A DNA stretch of 64,000 nt from Candidatus Saccharimonadota bacterium (GTDB lineage Bacteria > Patescibacteriota > Saccharimonadia > Saccharimonadales > Saccharimonadaceae). Shown piece after piece: positions 53,701 to 62,207 of the stretch (position 1 is the first letter of the stretch; the number at the start of each line of letters is the position of its first letter). Under the pieces are notes generated by a model. It ran no database searches, was not told where the DNA came from, and saw nothing but the letters and a program-made list of their open reading frames with translations. The stretch covers positions 1 to 64,000 of the forward strand of contig JAPLYU010000003.1 of NCBI GenBank assembly GCA_026395405.1, in the 5' to 3' direction. The position numbers and the translations under genes are program-made.

Positions 53701-55830
53701 CTAGTAGGTTCGCGGGTGTACATGAACGCGTGGAGCATTAGCTTCGCTGTCTGGCACTTGACGCGGTGGGTACTTGATTGGAGCAGTTTGCTTTAGGGTT
53801 TGCAATGGATCGAGGACAACCTGTTGATTGCTGTTTTGGGCAGGGATTTTTATGCTGACACCGCCGGCAATTTCGTTAATAACCGGAATAACGATTGGAG
53901 TACGCCTAGTCTGGTCATAAAGAATATGGGTAATTTCCTCTTTGAGTTCTTTTTTGACAGCATCTAGATCAATATGTTTACCGGCAAATGTCCTGGCAAC
54001 TTTTTGTTTAAGATACTGACGGATTAGCCCCATTAGTTCTTCACTATCGCGCAGGTAGATAAACCCGCGGCTGATAATGTCAGGGCTGGTTAACAACCTG
54101 CCGCTGCCCTTTTGAACAGTCAGGACTACAATAAACATACCCTCGGATGCCATGTGCATTCGGTCTTTTAAGACAACCTCTGAAACAACTGCCCCGTTGT
54201 CGTCATACATAATGCCGCCGACTGGAAAACGTCCGTTCTTTTTAACACCTTCGGTAGTTAATTCCAAAATATCCCCACTGTCGCACACAAATATGTTTTC
54301 TCGTTTGATACCGGCTTCTTTTTCGGCAATCTCAGCGTTATGAACTAGCATGTGGAATTCACCGTGAATCGGCATATAATATTTTGGATTCAATGCGTTA
54401 ACTAATTTTACGTGATCATCAAAGTAAGCATGCCCCGAGATATGCAGTGGACCAATACCGGTCAGATGCGTTTTACCGTTTTGGACAACCTCGCTACCTT
54501 CACGCATCAGACCATCAACAGTCCTGGTGACATATTTTTCATTGCCGGGTATTGAATTCGAACTGAATACGATTACGTCCGAGTTTTTAATTTTGACGAA
54601 TTTATGACTACCACTGGCCATTCGATTCAAAACAGCGTTAAATTCACCCTGTGAACCAGTGCAAACTATCAGAACTTTACTGTCGGGTAGTTTGACCAGA
54701 TCTTCCATCTTGACGACCACATCTTTGGGAACTTTTATTGTCCCGGTACGAAGTGCGACTTCTAGTGTTTGAATCATGCTATAGCCGGCAAAAGCGACTT
54801 TTCGATCGTGTTTTTTAGCTTCGTCTAATATCGTTTGCATACGATAGATATGGCTGCTAAAACAACTCAGAATCAGTCGGCTGTTAGGATATTTTTCCAT
54901 GGCCTGGCCGAAGCTTTTTTGGATGTCGAGTTCACCGTGCAGATGAGAGCCTGCAATTTCGGCATTGGTTGACTCGTTCATTAATAGTAAAATGCCCTCT
55001 TTGGTTGCAATTTCAGTCAATCGCTCGATATCAAATTTTTTGCCGTCGACCGGTTCTTCCTCGAATCTCCAGTCACCGCTGTGCATCAAAACTCCAAGCG
55101 GTGTGCGGATAATAATCGCAGCACAGTCTGGTGTAGAGTGCGGTACACGAACAAATTCGACGTTAAAACTATCGCCAATCTGGACTTGTTCATGTTCGTC
55201 GGGGTGAATTTCGTTATATTGCGGGACATAGTCAAATGGAGATTCCTCCATCGTGCGCTGAATCATCCCAATCGTAAATTTCGTTGCATAAACCGGCGCT
55301 GGAATCTTGTGTGCGATATGGCGAAAAGCGCCGATATGGTCCAAGTGAGCGTGAGTAAATAAAATTGCTCGGATTTTGTGTTTATTCTCTTCCAGATAAG
55401 TAGTATCAGGAGTAATATAGTTAATCCCAGGATAATCTGCACCGGGGAATAAAAATCCGCAGTCAATAACAATAATGTCGTTATCGTATTCGATAGCCAT
55501 CATATTTTTGCCAATACCCATTTCACCTAGGCCGCCAATTGGCATAATCCTAATCTTGGGACCACTAATTCGCGGCTGTTTTTTCTGGTCTTGCGGGCTG
55601 TATTGTTTGCCGTCGTACCCGTTATAAATTGATTTGTTTACAGGTATATTAATAACGTGCTGGCTGGCGCGCTGGTTGACGTTTTCACTTGTACGTCGCT
55701 GCGCCCTAAAAGCCTCACCTTTTCGGATGGTTGTATTATTAAGTACCGTATTGTTTGATTTTTGCCTTACCTGATTCGGACGCTTTGTTTGATCGTCCGG
55801 TTGAGCTGTGGCGAGTCTTCGTTGACCCAT
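53701..55830 (-). CDS. rnj: ribonuclease J (MBL beta-CASP)
   Basis: RNase J is a 5'-3' exo/endonuclease for mRNA decay and rRNA maturation. The 709-aa protein has a basic N-terminal extension of about 95 residues. The MBL core follows (GGLGEMGIGKNMMAIEY, FTHAHLDHIGAFRHI near 162, HSTPDCAAIIIRTPLG, HSGDWRFEE), then the beta-CASP domain (SRLILSCFSSHIYRMQ, CTGSQGEFNAVLNRMA) and GHAYFDDHVKLVNALNPKYYMPIHGEFHML. The N-terminal extension (KSNNTVLNNTTIRKGEAFRAQRR) is longer than usual. UDG follows upstream by 2 bp. PNPase is also encoded nearby, so a Gram-positive-like degradation set exists. Confidence 0.96.
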   Translation of the reverse strand: MGQRRLATAQPDDQTKRPNQVRQKSNNTVLNNTTIRKGEAFRAQRRTSENVNQRASQHVINIPVNKSIYNGYDGKQYSPQDQKKQPRISGPKIRIMPIGGLGEMGIGKNMMAIEYDNDIIVIDCGFLFPGADYPGINYITPDTTYLEENKHKIRAILFTHAHLDHIGAFRHIAHKIPAPVYATKFTIGMIQRTMEESPFDYVPQYNEIHPDEHEQVQIGDSFNVEFVRVPHSTPDCAAIIIRTPLGVLMHSGDWRFEEEPVDGKKFDIERLTEIATKEGILLLMNESTNAEIAGSHLHGELDIQKSFGQAMEKYPNSRLILSCFSSHIYRMQTILDEAKKHDRKVAFAGYSMIQTLEVALRTGTIKVPKDVVVKMEDLVKLPDSKVLIVCTGSQGEFNAVLNRMASGSHKFVKIKNSDVIVFSSNSIPGNEKYVTRTVDGLMREGSEVVQNGKTHLTGIGPLHISGHAYFDDHVKLVNALNPKYYMPIHGEFHMLVHNAEIAEKEAGIKRENIFVCDSGDILELTTEGVKKNGRFPVGGIMYDDNGAVVSEVVLKDRMHMASEGMFIVVLTVQKGSGRLLTSPDIISRGFIYLRDSEELMGLIRQYLKQKVARTFAGKHIDLDAVKKELKEEITHILYDQTRRTPIVIPVINEIAGGVSIKIPAQNSNQQVVLDPLQTLKQTAPIKYPPRQVPDSEANAPRVHVHPRTY

Positions 55831-55832
55831 AT

Positions 55833-56432
55833 TTATGTATTCTCCTTTTCGTTTTTAAGAATTTCTATTATTTTTAATAACTTATTAAAATCTTCGACTA
55901 GTGTTGCCCTCATTCCGCCGTTATAAAGTGCTGCGGCTGGATGATATAGAGGTACAACCACTATCTTTGACTCCCCAAATGGGATTCGTTTCGGCTGACC
56001 GTGGATTTCACTTATCTTACGACCAGGCAAAAAATATTCCATGCTGTGCCTGCCTAATGTCACGACAATTTTTGGTCGAATGGCATCCAGCTGACGCACC
56101 AGGTACGGCCAAAAGGCTTCTTTCTCGTCCGGCTGCGGGTCGCGGTTATTCGGCGGCCTGTATTTAACTATGTTAGTTATATATACATCACTGCGGGAAA
56201 TACCAGCGCCCTCCAGCATTGTATCGAGAAACTTTCCGGCCGCGCCGACAAATGGCAACCCCTGTTCATCCTCGTTTTTGCCTGGAGCCTCACCGATAAG
56301 GACAATGTCCGCATCGATGTTACCGTCGCCCATTACTAGGTTCGTGGCCTCTCGAGCCAAATCCGGGCAGATATTATTTTCTACAATATCTGCCTTAATC
56401 TGTTCAAGAAGTACTTGTTTTTTATTTGTCAT
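55833..56432 (-). CDS. family 4-type uracil-DNA glycosylase, Fe-S ligands mostly missing
   Basis: UDGs remove uracil from DNA. The 199-aa protein has motif A GEAPGKNEDEQGLPFVGAAGKFLDTML, TNIVKYRPPNNRDPQPDEKEAFWPYL, and motif B PLYHPAAALYN of the family 4/UDGa group. That group normally holds a 4Fe-4S cluster with four cysteines; here only Cys22 remains (NNICPDLAREATN). The C in VK-C-RPP is Tyr and the C in the A-C-xPYL position is Phe. An intact fold without the cluster is therefore likely. It lies 2 bp from the RNase J gene, with its own TTGTAA-N17-TAGTAT promoter. Confidence 0.9.
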   Translation of the reverse strand: MTNKKQVLLEQIKADIVENNICPDLAREATNLVMGDGNIDADIVLIGEAPGKNEDEQGLPFVGAAGKFLDTMLEGAGISRSDVYITNIVKYRPPNNRDPQPDEKEAFWPYLVRQLDAIRPKIVVTLGRHSMEYFLPGRKISEIHGQPKRIPFGESKIVVVPLYHPAAALYNGGMRATLVEDFNKLLKIIEILKNEKENT

Positions 56433-56464
56433 AATTATTTACAAGAAAACGATCAGTTACCATA

Positions 56465-56493
56465 ATACTAGCACGAATCCGGGTAATTTACAA
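56465..56493 (-). promoter_or_regulatory. promoter TTGTAA-N17-TAGTAT for the UDG-rnj pair
   Basis: Minus-strand -35 (56493-56488) and -10 (56470-56465), 17-bp spacing, about 33 bp before the UDG ATG. Confidence 0.5.
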
Positions 56494-56543
56494 GTCCCAC
56501 GCTATAATCACCATACGTAGAATCTACATGCCCCTAGGTTTTA

Positions 56544-57767
56544 TCACTTAGAAACTCGAAATCCAAGGTCCCCACTCGAACCACTTGGTACACCGGCCAA
56601 CTGCAATTCTAAGACGCCGTCATAACCAGCGCCCGACCAAGAGCCACTACGCTGGAAGCCTCGCAATGTAACCTGTTCAGTATTACTATATGCCTGGCCT
56701 GTCCCATTAGCACTTGTCCAGCTGCCAGCACCGGCTATACCAGTGCTTGCAGGTGATGGGTTTGGCAATATCGTTCCAGCATTCGTAACAGCTGTCCATT
56801 CACGCCAGTTCAAGCCGTTTCCGGTTATACCTGGTTGGACAATCGGAGATTGAGTTGTGCCTGATGTCCACTCCATAATATTCCCAGACAGATCCCATAT
56901 AACCTCACCGTCAGATAAGGTAAGGGTGCGTTTTTGATTGGAATTAGCAACATTACCTGTCCCATAATAGCCGTTTGAGTCATTGCTGTCCGCATCCAAA
57001 GCACTGAATGGAGTGCCGTCATTATGCCCAGAGTAGATAAAACCAGAACCAACCGTGCCAGTACTCCAGTTGACTGGGTTGTTTAGAACGTTTTGAGCGA
57101 TAGTTAGCCATTCAGCTTCGGTTATTAAATGACAGTCGGTACAAGCGGCCGCCGCTGTGGTAATAGCAGTGGTTTGAGAGATGTTAACCCAAGGCGTAAG
57201 AGCAGCCTGGCTAGTGGCAACACCTCCCACGTTTTTAGCTTCGTATTTCATAACACAAAAATCGGCCGTCCCATAAGTGACACTGCCCGGTACTCGGATA
57301 AAACCAGTAGGGCAACTCAAGCTCGGATTGGATGATATTTGAGCCGGCGCGCTGTTGCTTAAAATAATGTAACTGGTGTTGTTTTTAGTGGCGCTTAGAC
57401 TGTAGGTCATGGGGTTGGCGGTGTTATCTAGTATATAAATAAAAGTTGTTCCTGACGAAGGGCTAAGGCAATATTTAGTATCGGCAGGTCCAGTAGGACA
57501 ATTGCTACCATCAAGCGTCGCCGGATAATTACCATGGTCAATAAAGTACATGGTCATACGCTTGGCCCCATTAGCCAAATCGGATTTAAGCGAGACAGCT
57601 ATTGCTTTGTTGTTAACACCCGTATAACTAACTATGGTTATTGCGGCAAGAATGCCGATGACTACGATAACTACGAGGAGTTCAACAATAGTGAACCCAC
57701 CGGACACAAGACGTTTTTGATTTCGAGGATTCAGGTGTTTTTGATGATAAATGGTTGCATCGCCCAT
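56544..57767 (-). CDS. type IV pilin fused to an FGE/SUMF1-like (lectin-type) head
   Basis: The 407-aa protein has a long leader and a prepilin site VSGG^FTIVELLVVIVVIGILAAITIVSYTGV with Glu +5. A pilin-like alpha-beta region follows to about residue 150. From about 160 the sequence reads DFCVMKYEAKN, HLITEAEWLTIAQN, LTLSDGEVIWDLSGNIMEWTSG, RGFQRSGSWSGAGYDG and GDLGFRVSK, which is the pattern of the FGE-sulfatase/C-type-lectin fold. It would display a sugar- or peptide-binding head on a pilus. It is far from the main pilus cluster, between pnp and UDG, and monocistronic. Confidence 0.88.
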   Translation of the reverse strand: MGDATIYHQKHLNPRNQKRLVSGGFTIVELLVVIVVIGILAAITIVSYTGVNNKAIAVSLKSDLANGAKRMTMYFIDHGNYPATLDGSNCPTGPADTKYCLSPSSGTTFIYILDNTANPMTYSLSATKNNTSYIILSNSAPAQISSNPSLSCPTGFIRVPGSVTYGTADFCVMKYEAKNVGGVATSQAALTPWVNISQTTAITTAAAACTDCHLITEAEWLTIAQNVLNNPVNWSTGTVGSGFIYSGHNDGTPFSALDADSNDSNGYYGTGNVANSNQKRTLTLSDGEVIWDLSGNIMEWTSGTTQSPIVQPGITGNGLNWREWTAVTNAGTILPNPSPASTGIAGAGSWTSANGTGQAYSNTEQVTLRGFQRSGSWSGAGYDGVLELQLAGVPSGSSGDLGFRVSK

Positions 57768-57819
57768 AACGCAAACTTTCCTATATTTAATAGTACAAGT
57801 ATACCACCAAGTTGATTAA

Positions 57820-59931
57820 CTAAGCGTTTTTGATTGTCAGGCTGATGCGGCCGCGTTCGTCGATGCCCATCACCTTAACTTTGACGATTTGACCTTCTTT
57901 TAGAACATCGGTAACTCTTTCAACTCGTTCCTGTGATAATTCGCTAATATGGACCATGCCGTCGATTCCAGGCATGATGTTAACAAATGCGCCGAAATCC
58001 TTGATACTGACGACTTTACCTTCGTAAACTACGCCGACTTCCGGTTCTTCGGTTAGGCCTTTAATCCAGTTCATAGCTTGTTCAATTGCCTTGGTATCGA
58101 CTGCCGCAACGGTAATCAAACCGTCTTCGGCAATATCAATCTGGGCACCGGTTTCGGCAGTGATTTTCTTTATCACATCACCGCCCTTACCAATAACTGC
58201 TCCGATTTTATCAGGGTTAATCTGAATTTTTTCGATTCGTGGCGCGTATGGGCTAAGTTTTTCGCGTGGTCCTGAAATGGTCTCAATCATATGTTTCAAG
58301 ATGTGGGCTCGGCCTGGTTCGGATTTTTCAAGCGCTTCAGCTAGAACCTTAACAGGCAAACCATGGACTTTCATATCCATCTGAATTGCCGTGATTCCGG
58401 CTGCAGTCCCCGTGACTTTGAAGTCCATATCACCTGCAAAATCTTCGGCGTCGGCAATGTCACTTAGGACATAAGATTTATCTCCGTCCATCATCAACCC
58501 CATAGCAATTCCTGATACCGGTGATTTTAGCGGAACGCCGGCGTCCATTAATGCCAAACAACTGCTGCAGGTTGCGGCCATTGATGTCGAACCGTTTTGA
58601 CTCATGATTTCCGTAACACTACGGATAGCGTATGGGAAATCTTCTCGGGCTGGCAAAACAGGCGCTAAGGCGCGTTCGGCCAAATATCCGTGTCCGATTT
58701 CGCGTCGTCCAGCACCGCCCAGTCGGCGAACTTCACCGACCGTATATCCTGGTGCATTGTAATGATGCATATAAGTACGTTCGCCTTCGGTTACTTCCAT
58801 AGTATCAACGATTTGCGCAAAGCTAAGTGGCGCCAACGTAACAATGTTCATAGCCTGAGTAAGTCCGCGGGTGAAAATGCTGGAACCGTGGGTTCGCGGC
58901 AAAATACCAACTTCTGACGAAAGTGGCCTAATTTCATCTAGTTTTCGACCATCAGGGCGGGTATTGTCTTTGATAATCCCGGCACGAACGTCTTTATGAA
59001 GTGCCATCGTAAAGGCTTCATCGTATTCATCATGAAGTGCTGGATATTCCGATTCGCCGATTTTTTCAGTCATTTGTGCGTGGAAGTCCCAACGAAGTGT
59101 CGAAACTAGTTCGTTTCGTTCAGCATATGGTTTATGTAGCGCATCGCCCAATTTACCATCAACCCACTTATCAACTGCCGATTGAACTTCTGCGTTTGGT
59201 AGTATAAGTTCGTATTCCTGCGCAACTGGAGCAACTTTTTTTGCCAGTTCTTTTTGCAGTTTAATTGCCGGCTGATAAGCCTCAAATGCCCATTTCAAGG
59301 CGTCGGCAACAACTTGCTCGCTGATTTCTTTGGCTGCGGCTTCAACCATAGTAATTCCAGATTCAATTCCGGCAACAACTAAGTCTAAATCGCTGGCTGC
59401 ACGCTCGGCAGGGGTCAAAAAAGCTTTAAATTCACCGTTAACGCGTCCTACTCGGAGTCCGGCAACTGGACCGTCAAACGGCGTACCTGTCAACATTAAT
59501 GCTGCACTGGCAGCTATCATGGCGATTGAATCGGGTCGGAAGTTTGGATCCATCGACAGCACACTTGCAACGACTTGGACTTCTTGGCGGTAGCCTTTTG
59601 GAAATAGCGGACGTATTGGACGATCGATTAAGCGACCGATTAAAATAGCCTCGTCACTAGGGCGACCTTCGCGTTTAATGAAACGGCTGCCTGAAATTTT
59701 ACCGGCTGCATAAAACTTTTCTTCATAATCAATGCTGAGTGGAAAATAATCCAGAACGACTGGACGGCTGCCAACCATGGCAGTTCCCAAAATTACAGTG
59801 TCTCCGTAAGTGGCTAAAACACTGGCAGTGGTTCGAAAACCGACGCGATTTACTTCTAGTTTAAGTGGTTTGCCACAAAAATCGGTGGTAACAGAAAAAA
59901 TTTCCTTACCGTTAGGGTTGATAGTAGACAT
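57820..59931 (-). CDS. pnp: polyribonucleotide nucleotidyltransferase
   Basis: PNPase is a phosphorolytic 3'-5' exoribonuclease. The 703-aa protein has two RNase PH domains (GDTVILGTAMVGSRP...DYFPLSIDYEEKFYAAGKISGSRFIKREGRPSDEAIL and the second core with SDIADAEDFAGDMDFKVTGT), a KH domain (IEKIQINPDKIGAVIGKGGDVIKKITAETGAQI) and an S1 domain (VGVVYEGKVVSIKDFGAFVNIMPGIDGMVHISEL). Full length. It has a GGAGG Shine-Dalgarno and a leader with a stable hairpin, where PNPase autocontrol operates in other species. Confidence 0.98.
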   Translation of the reverse strand: MSTINPNGKEIFSVTTDFCGKPLKLEVNRVGFRTTASVLATYGDTVILGTAMVGSRPVVLDYFPLSIDYEEKFYAAGKISGSRFIKREGRPSDEAILIGRLIDRPIRPLFPKGYRQEVQVVASVLSMDPNFRPDSIAMIAASAALMLTGTPFDGPVAGLRVGRVNGEFKAFLTPAERAASDLDLVVAGIESGITMVEAAAKEISEQVVADALKWAFEAYQPAIKLQKELAKKVAPVAQEYELILPNAEVQSAVDKWVDGKLGDALHKPYAERNELVSTLRWDFHAQMTEKIGESEYPALHDEYDEAFTMALHKDVRAGIIKDNTRPDGRKLDEIRPLSSEVGILPRTHGSSIFTRGLTQAMNIVTLAPLSFAQIVDTMEVTEGERTYMHHYNAPGYTVGEVRRLGGAGRREIGHGYLAERALAPVLPAREDFPYAIRSVTEIMSQNGSTSMAATCSSCLALMDAGVPLKSPVSGIAMGLMMDGDKSYVLSDIADAEDFAGDMDFKVTGTAAGITAIQMDMKVHGLPVKVLAEALEKSEPGRAHILKHMIETISGPREKLSPYAPRIEKIQINPDKIGAVIGKGGDVIKKITAETGAQIDIAEDGLITVAAVDTKAIEQAMNWIKGLTEEPEVGVVYEGKVVSIKDFGAFVNIMPGIDGMVHISELSQERVERVTDVLKEGQIVKVKVMGIDERGRISLTIKNA

Positions 59932-59949
59932 AAATGTCCTCCTTTAATG

Positions 59950-59982
59950 TTATTCGCACGCTTTATTTTTTTCGGCGAATAA
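59950..59982 (-). promoter_or_regulatory. hairpin in the pnp leader
   Basis: TTATTCGC and GCGAATAA form an 8-bp perfect stem with a 17-base A-rich loop, placed right before the Shine-Dalgarno in a leader of about 120 nt. Confidence 0.45.
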
Positions 59983-60054
59983 GTAACGGGTACAGAAATT
60001 CGTGCTACAAACAACTGTATCCACCACTTCTCCACCATGGCGTGTGATACCTTG

Positions 60055-60063
60055 ATTATACCA
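60055..60063 (-). promoter_or_regulatory. pnp promoter, extended -10 TGGTATAAT
   Basis: TGGTATAATCAAGGT, shared with rpsF over 14 or more bases; no clear -35. Confidence 0.6.
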
Positions 60064-60087
60064 CAACACTAGAGTTATTTGGTGATT

Positions 60088-61851
60088 TTAGCGACCGCCG
60101 CCGCCTCCACCGCCTCCACCTCCACCAGAAAATCCACCGCCACCTGCGCCACTGCTGGAACTGAAAGAACTCGATCCGGCGTAAGATGAAAAACTACCGA
60201 CGGCTGACGCGAAAGCAATTGCGTTAAATGTCCCCATTCCACTATACCAATCCGGCCTAGTTTGATTGGTCTCATAATACATTCCCAACTGTTTTAACCA
60301 TGACTTTTCTTGTCCGAACAAAACAGCGTACGGCAAAACCCGTTCGTACAAAACTATCATCTCCGCCCCACTACTCGTATCAATCTGTTTTCTCTCGGCT
60401 CCTTCAGCACTTTGAAGAACCTTCAGTCTATCAGCCTCAGCAAGTTTAATATACGTCTTTAACCCCTTTAGATAATCGAATAGTTCGCGCCCCGAGGGCG
60501 TCAGCGGGTTCATGCTGGCAACCTTAAAAACGCTAAGTAAAATCGCGAGAATAACAAACAAAGCAGTACCCGCGGCTATCGGAATAGAATTCTCACTGGA
60601 AATTGCCATGTAAATTGCAACCCCGGCAAGTATCGAAATCACCAACAAAATCACACCCTGCAAAACACTTTTAGAGGTTTGCTTCAATCTATAACCGTAA
60701 CTAATTGACACGTCTTTGACCGAACTTACTAGAGATTTCATTTTCATTGCCATGGCAACATCGTTTTTACTAAAAATGTATTTACTTCCTATTTGATGAC
60801 CGCTGAATAATAAGTCGACAAAACCAAGCTCGTCTTGATTTAACCCGTCGACACTAAGAAGTTCTACCGAATATTCCTTGGTTTTGCCAATAAAAGCGTC
60901 TTTTTCGGTTTCCTCGATTCTAATTTTATGACGAACTGCCAAATCAATAATCTGAGCAGTGGAAGAATTATTCGGTTTGTCGAAAATTTCTGCTGAAAGT
61001 AAAACCGACGTGTCTTTTGGTGGTAAATATTCGGGTACAATAGTGCCTCTACCTGGATTGTTTCTGCCGTACATCACCTTGATAACAATCATTAAAATAG
61101 ACAATACCGCTGCAATGGCAATAAATATATATGGAATCATATCAGCAATTGTCATCCTGTAGCCCGCAAAGGTTCCGGCTTTGAAACTTAAATCAAAAGT
61201 CAGATTCTCGTGTCCACTTAATGCCCTTGTCGAATTAAAAGTCACTTCACTACCGACAATTTCGCTTTCGCATTTTTCCTTTGAAAGCTGTGCACCCTGA
61301 TAGCACGAAACATCACCCGTAAAGGCATTTTTAACGGAATCGTCCAGATGAACGCGAGCAGTTACGGTCCCGAATGATTGATCCCAGCCAGTTCCATTTG
61401 TATCCCAATATAATTCCTGATGATCTCCAAAATTTTTTGTTACATCGTGGAGTATATATGTAAATACATATTTTTGAGTTCCGTTCACGTATTCGTTTGT
61501 TCCGGTGGAGACTACTTCGAATTCCCCACTCTGTTTTTGTTCAAATACAGGTTCCGGTTGTCCGTTACGAGTTAGTGATAACAGGCTGAATGATACGGAA
61601 TGACCATCATAATGACTTGGGATAGCCCTTTCGATACCTTTGTTTTGATTCTGGTTTTGAAATTCAGCCGTTAACCTTTCGACAACTTTCATCGTCGAAT
61701 GGCCACTGGTGTCTTTTGATAAATAATAATCCGCATCGAATGAACTAAAACTAAAATCATTAACACTAGCCCCAGCATTATGTGGAATAAATCCGACGAA
61801 AAATAAAGAGATAATTAAACCCAAAGCCAGACGAACATATATTCGTTTCAT
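60088..61851 (-). CDS. DUF2207 family membrane protein with glycine-rich tail
   Basis: The 587-aa protein has a signal peptide (LALGLIISLFFVGFIPHNAGA). An extracellular beta domain follows (residues about 30-235; FSSFDADYYLSKDTSGHSTMKVVERLTAEF...GIERAIPSHYDGHS), then a helix near 240-262. The cytoplasmic DUF2207 part has EYLPPKDTSVLLSAEIFDKPNNSSTAQIIDLAVRHKIRIEE, and two further helices lie near 405-445. The C-terminus ends SSSSGAGGGGFSGGGGGGGGGGGR, typical of DUF2207. Function unknown. A TG-N-TAAAAT lies six bases before the ATG, implying leaderless translation. Confidence 0.9.
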   Translation of the reverse strand: MKRIYVRLALGLIISLFFVGFIPHNAGASVNDFSFSSFDADYYLSKDTSGHSTMKVVERLTAEFQNQNQNKGIERAIPSHYDGHSVSFSLLSLTRNGQPEPVFEQKQSGEFEVVSTGTNEYVNGTQKYVFTYILHDVTKNFGDHQELYWDTNGTGWDQSFGTVTARVHLDDSVKNAFTGDVSCYQGAQLSKEKCESEIVGSEVTFNSTRALSGHENLTFDLSFKAGTFAGYRMTIADMIPYIFIAIAAVLSILMIVIKVMYGRNNPGRGTIVPEYLPPKDTSVLLSAEIFDKPNNSSTAQIIDLAVRHKIRIEETEKDAFIGKTKEYSVELLSVDGLNQDELGFVDLLFSGHQIGSKYIFSKNDVAMAMKMKSLVSSVKDVSISYGYRLKQTSKSVLQGVILLVISILAGVAIYMAISSENSIPIAAGTALFVILAILLSVFKVASMNPLTPSGRELFDYLKGLKTYIKLAEADRLKVLQSAEGAERKQIDTSSGAEMIVLYERVLPYAVLFGQEKSWLKQLGMYYETNQTRPDWYSGMGTFNAIAFASAVGSFSSYAGSSSFSSSSGAGGGGFSGGGGGGGGGGGR

Positions 61852-61857
61852 GACTTT

Positions 61858-61866
61858 ATTTTAACA
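61858..61866 (-). promoter_or_regulatory. extended -10 (TGTTAAAAT) six bases before the DUF2207 gene
   Basis: Minus strand TGTTAAAAT, six bases, then ATG 61851. Confidence 0.5.
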
Positions 61867-61874
61867 GTATTTAT

Positions 61875-61902
61875 TAAAAAACTCCGCTACTTGCGGAGTT
61901 TT
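61875..61902 (-). terminator. terminator overlapping the rpsO stop codon
   Basis: AAAACTCCGC-AAGTA-GCGGAGTTTT is a 10-bp stem whose left arm and loop contain the last codons and stop of rpsO (CTC CGC AAG TAG), followed by T residues. Confidence 0.8.
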
Positions 61903-62153
61903 AGCGTTGCCACGGTTTTTTTATAAGCGTCGAAATCTTTGGCTTCCAGATATTTGAAAAGTTTCTTGCGTCGACCGACCATCTGAATCAATCCGCGACG
62001 AGCCATGTGGTCGCCCTTGTTAGTCTTAAGATGTTCGGTAATTTCTTTGATACGTGTCGTCAATACTGACGCTTGGGCCTGAGGGCTACCAACGTCGGTT
62101 TTATGGGTCTGCGTCAAAGCAAAAGCTTTGGCTTTTTCGTCTGCTGTAATCAT
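61887..62153 (-). CDS. rpsO: 30S ribosomal protein S15
   Basis: The 88-aa protein has the S15 pattern (TDVGSPQAQASVLTTRIKEITEHLKTNKGDHMARRGLIQMVGRRKKLFKYLEAKD). Its promoter TTGAAA-N17-TACAAT ends nine bases before the ATG, so the leader would be only about two to three bases. The stop codon sits inside the terminator hairpin. Confidence 0.97.
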   Translation of the reverse strand: MITADEKAKAFALTQTHKTDVGSPQAQASVLTTRIKEITEHLKTNKGDHMARRGLIQMVGRRKKLFKYLEAKDFDAYKKTVATLKLRK

Positions 62154-62162
62154 TAGTAACGT

Positions 62163-62191
62163 ATTGTACCAAAGTTTTGCACAGTTTTCAA
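62163..62191 (-). promoter_or_regulatory. rpsO promoter (TTGAAA-N17-TACAAT)
   Basis: On the minus strand TTGAAA (62191-62186) and TACAAT (62168-62163) with optimal spacing. Confidence 0.7.
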
Positions 62192-62207
62192 CACCTTGAT
62201 AAAAGTG

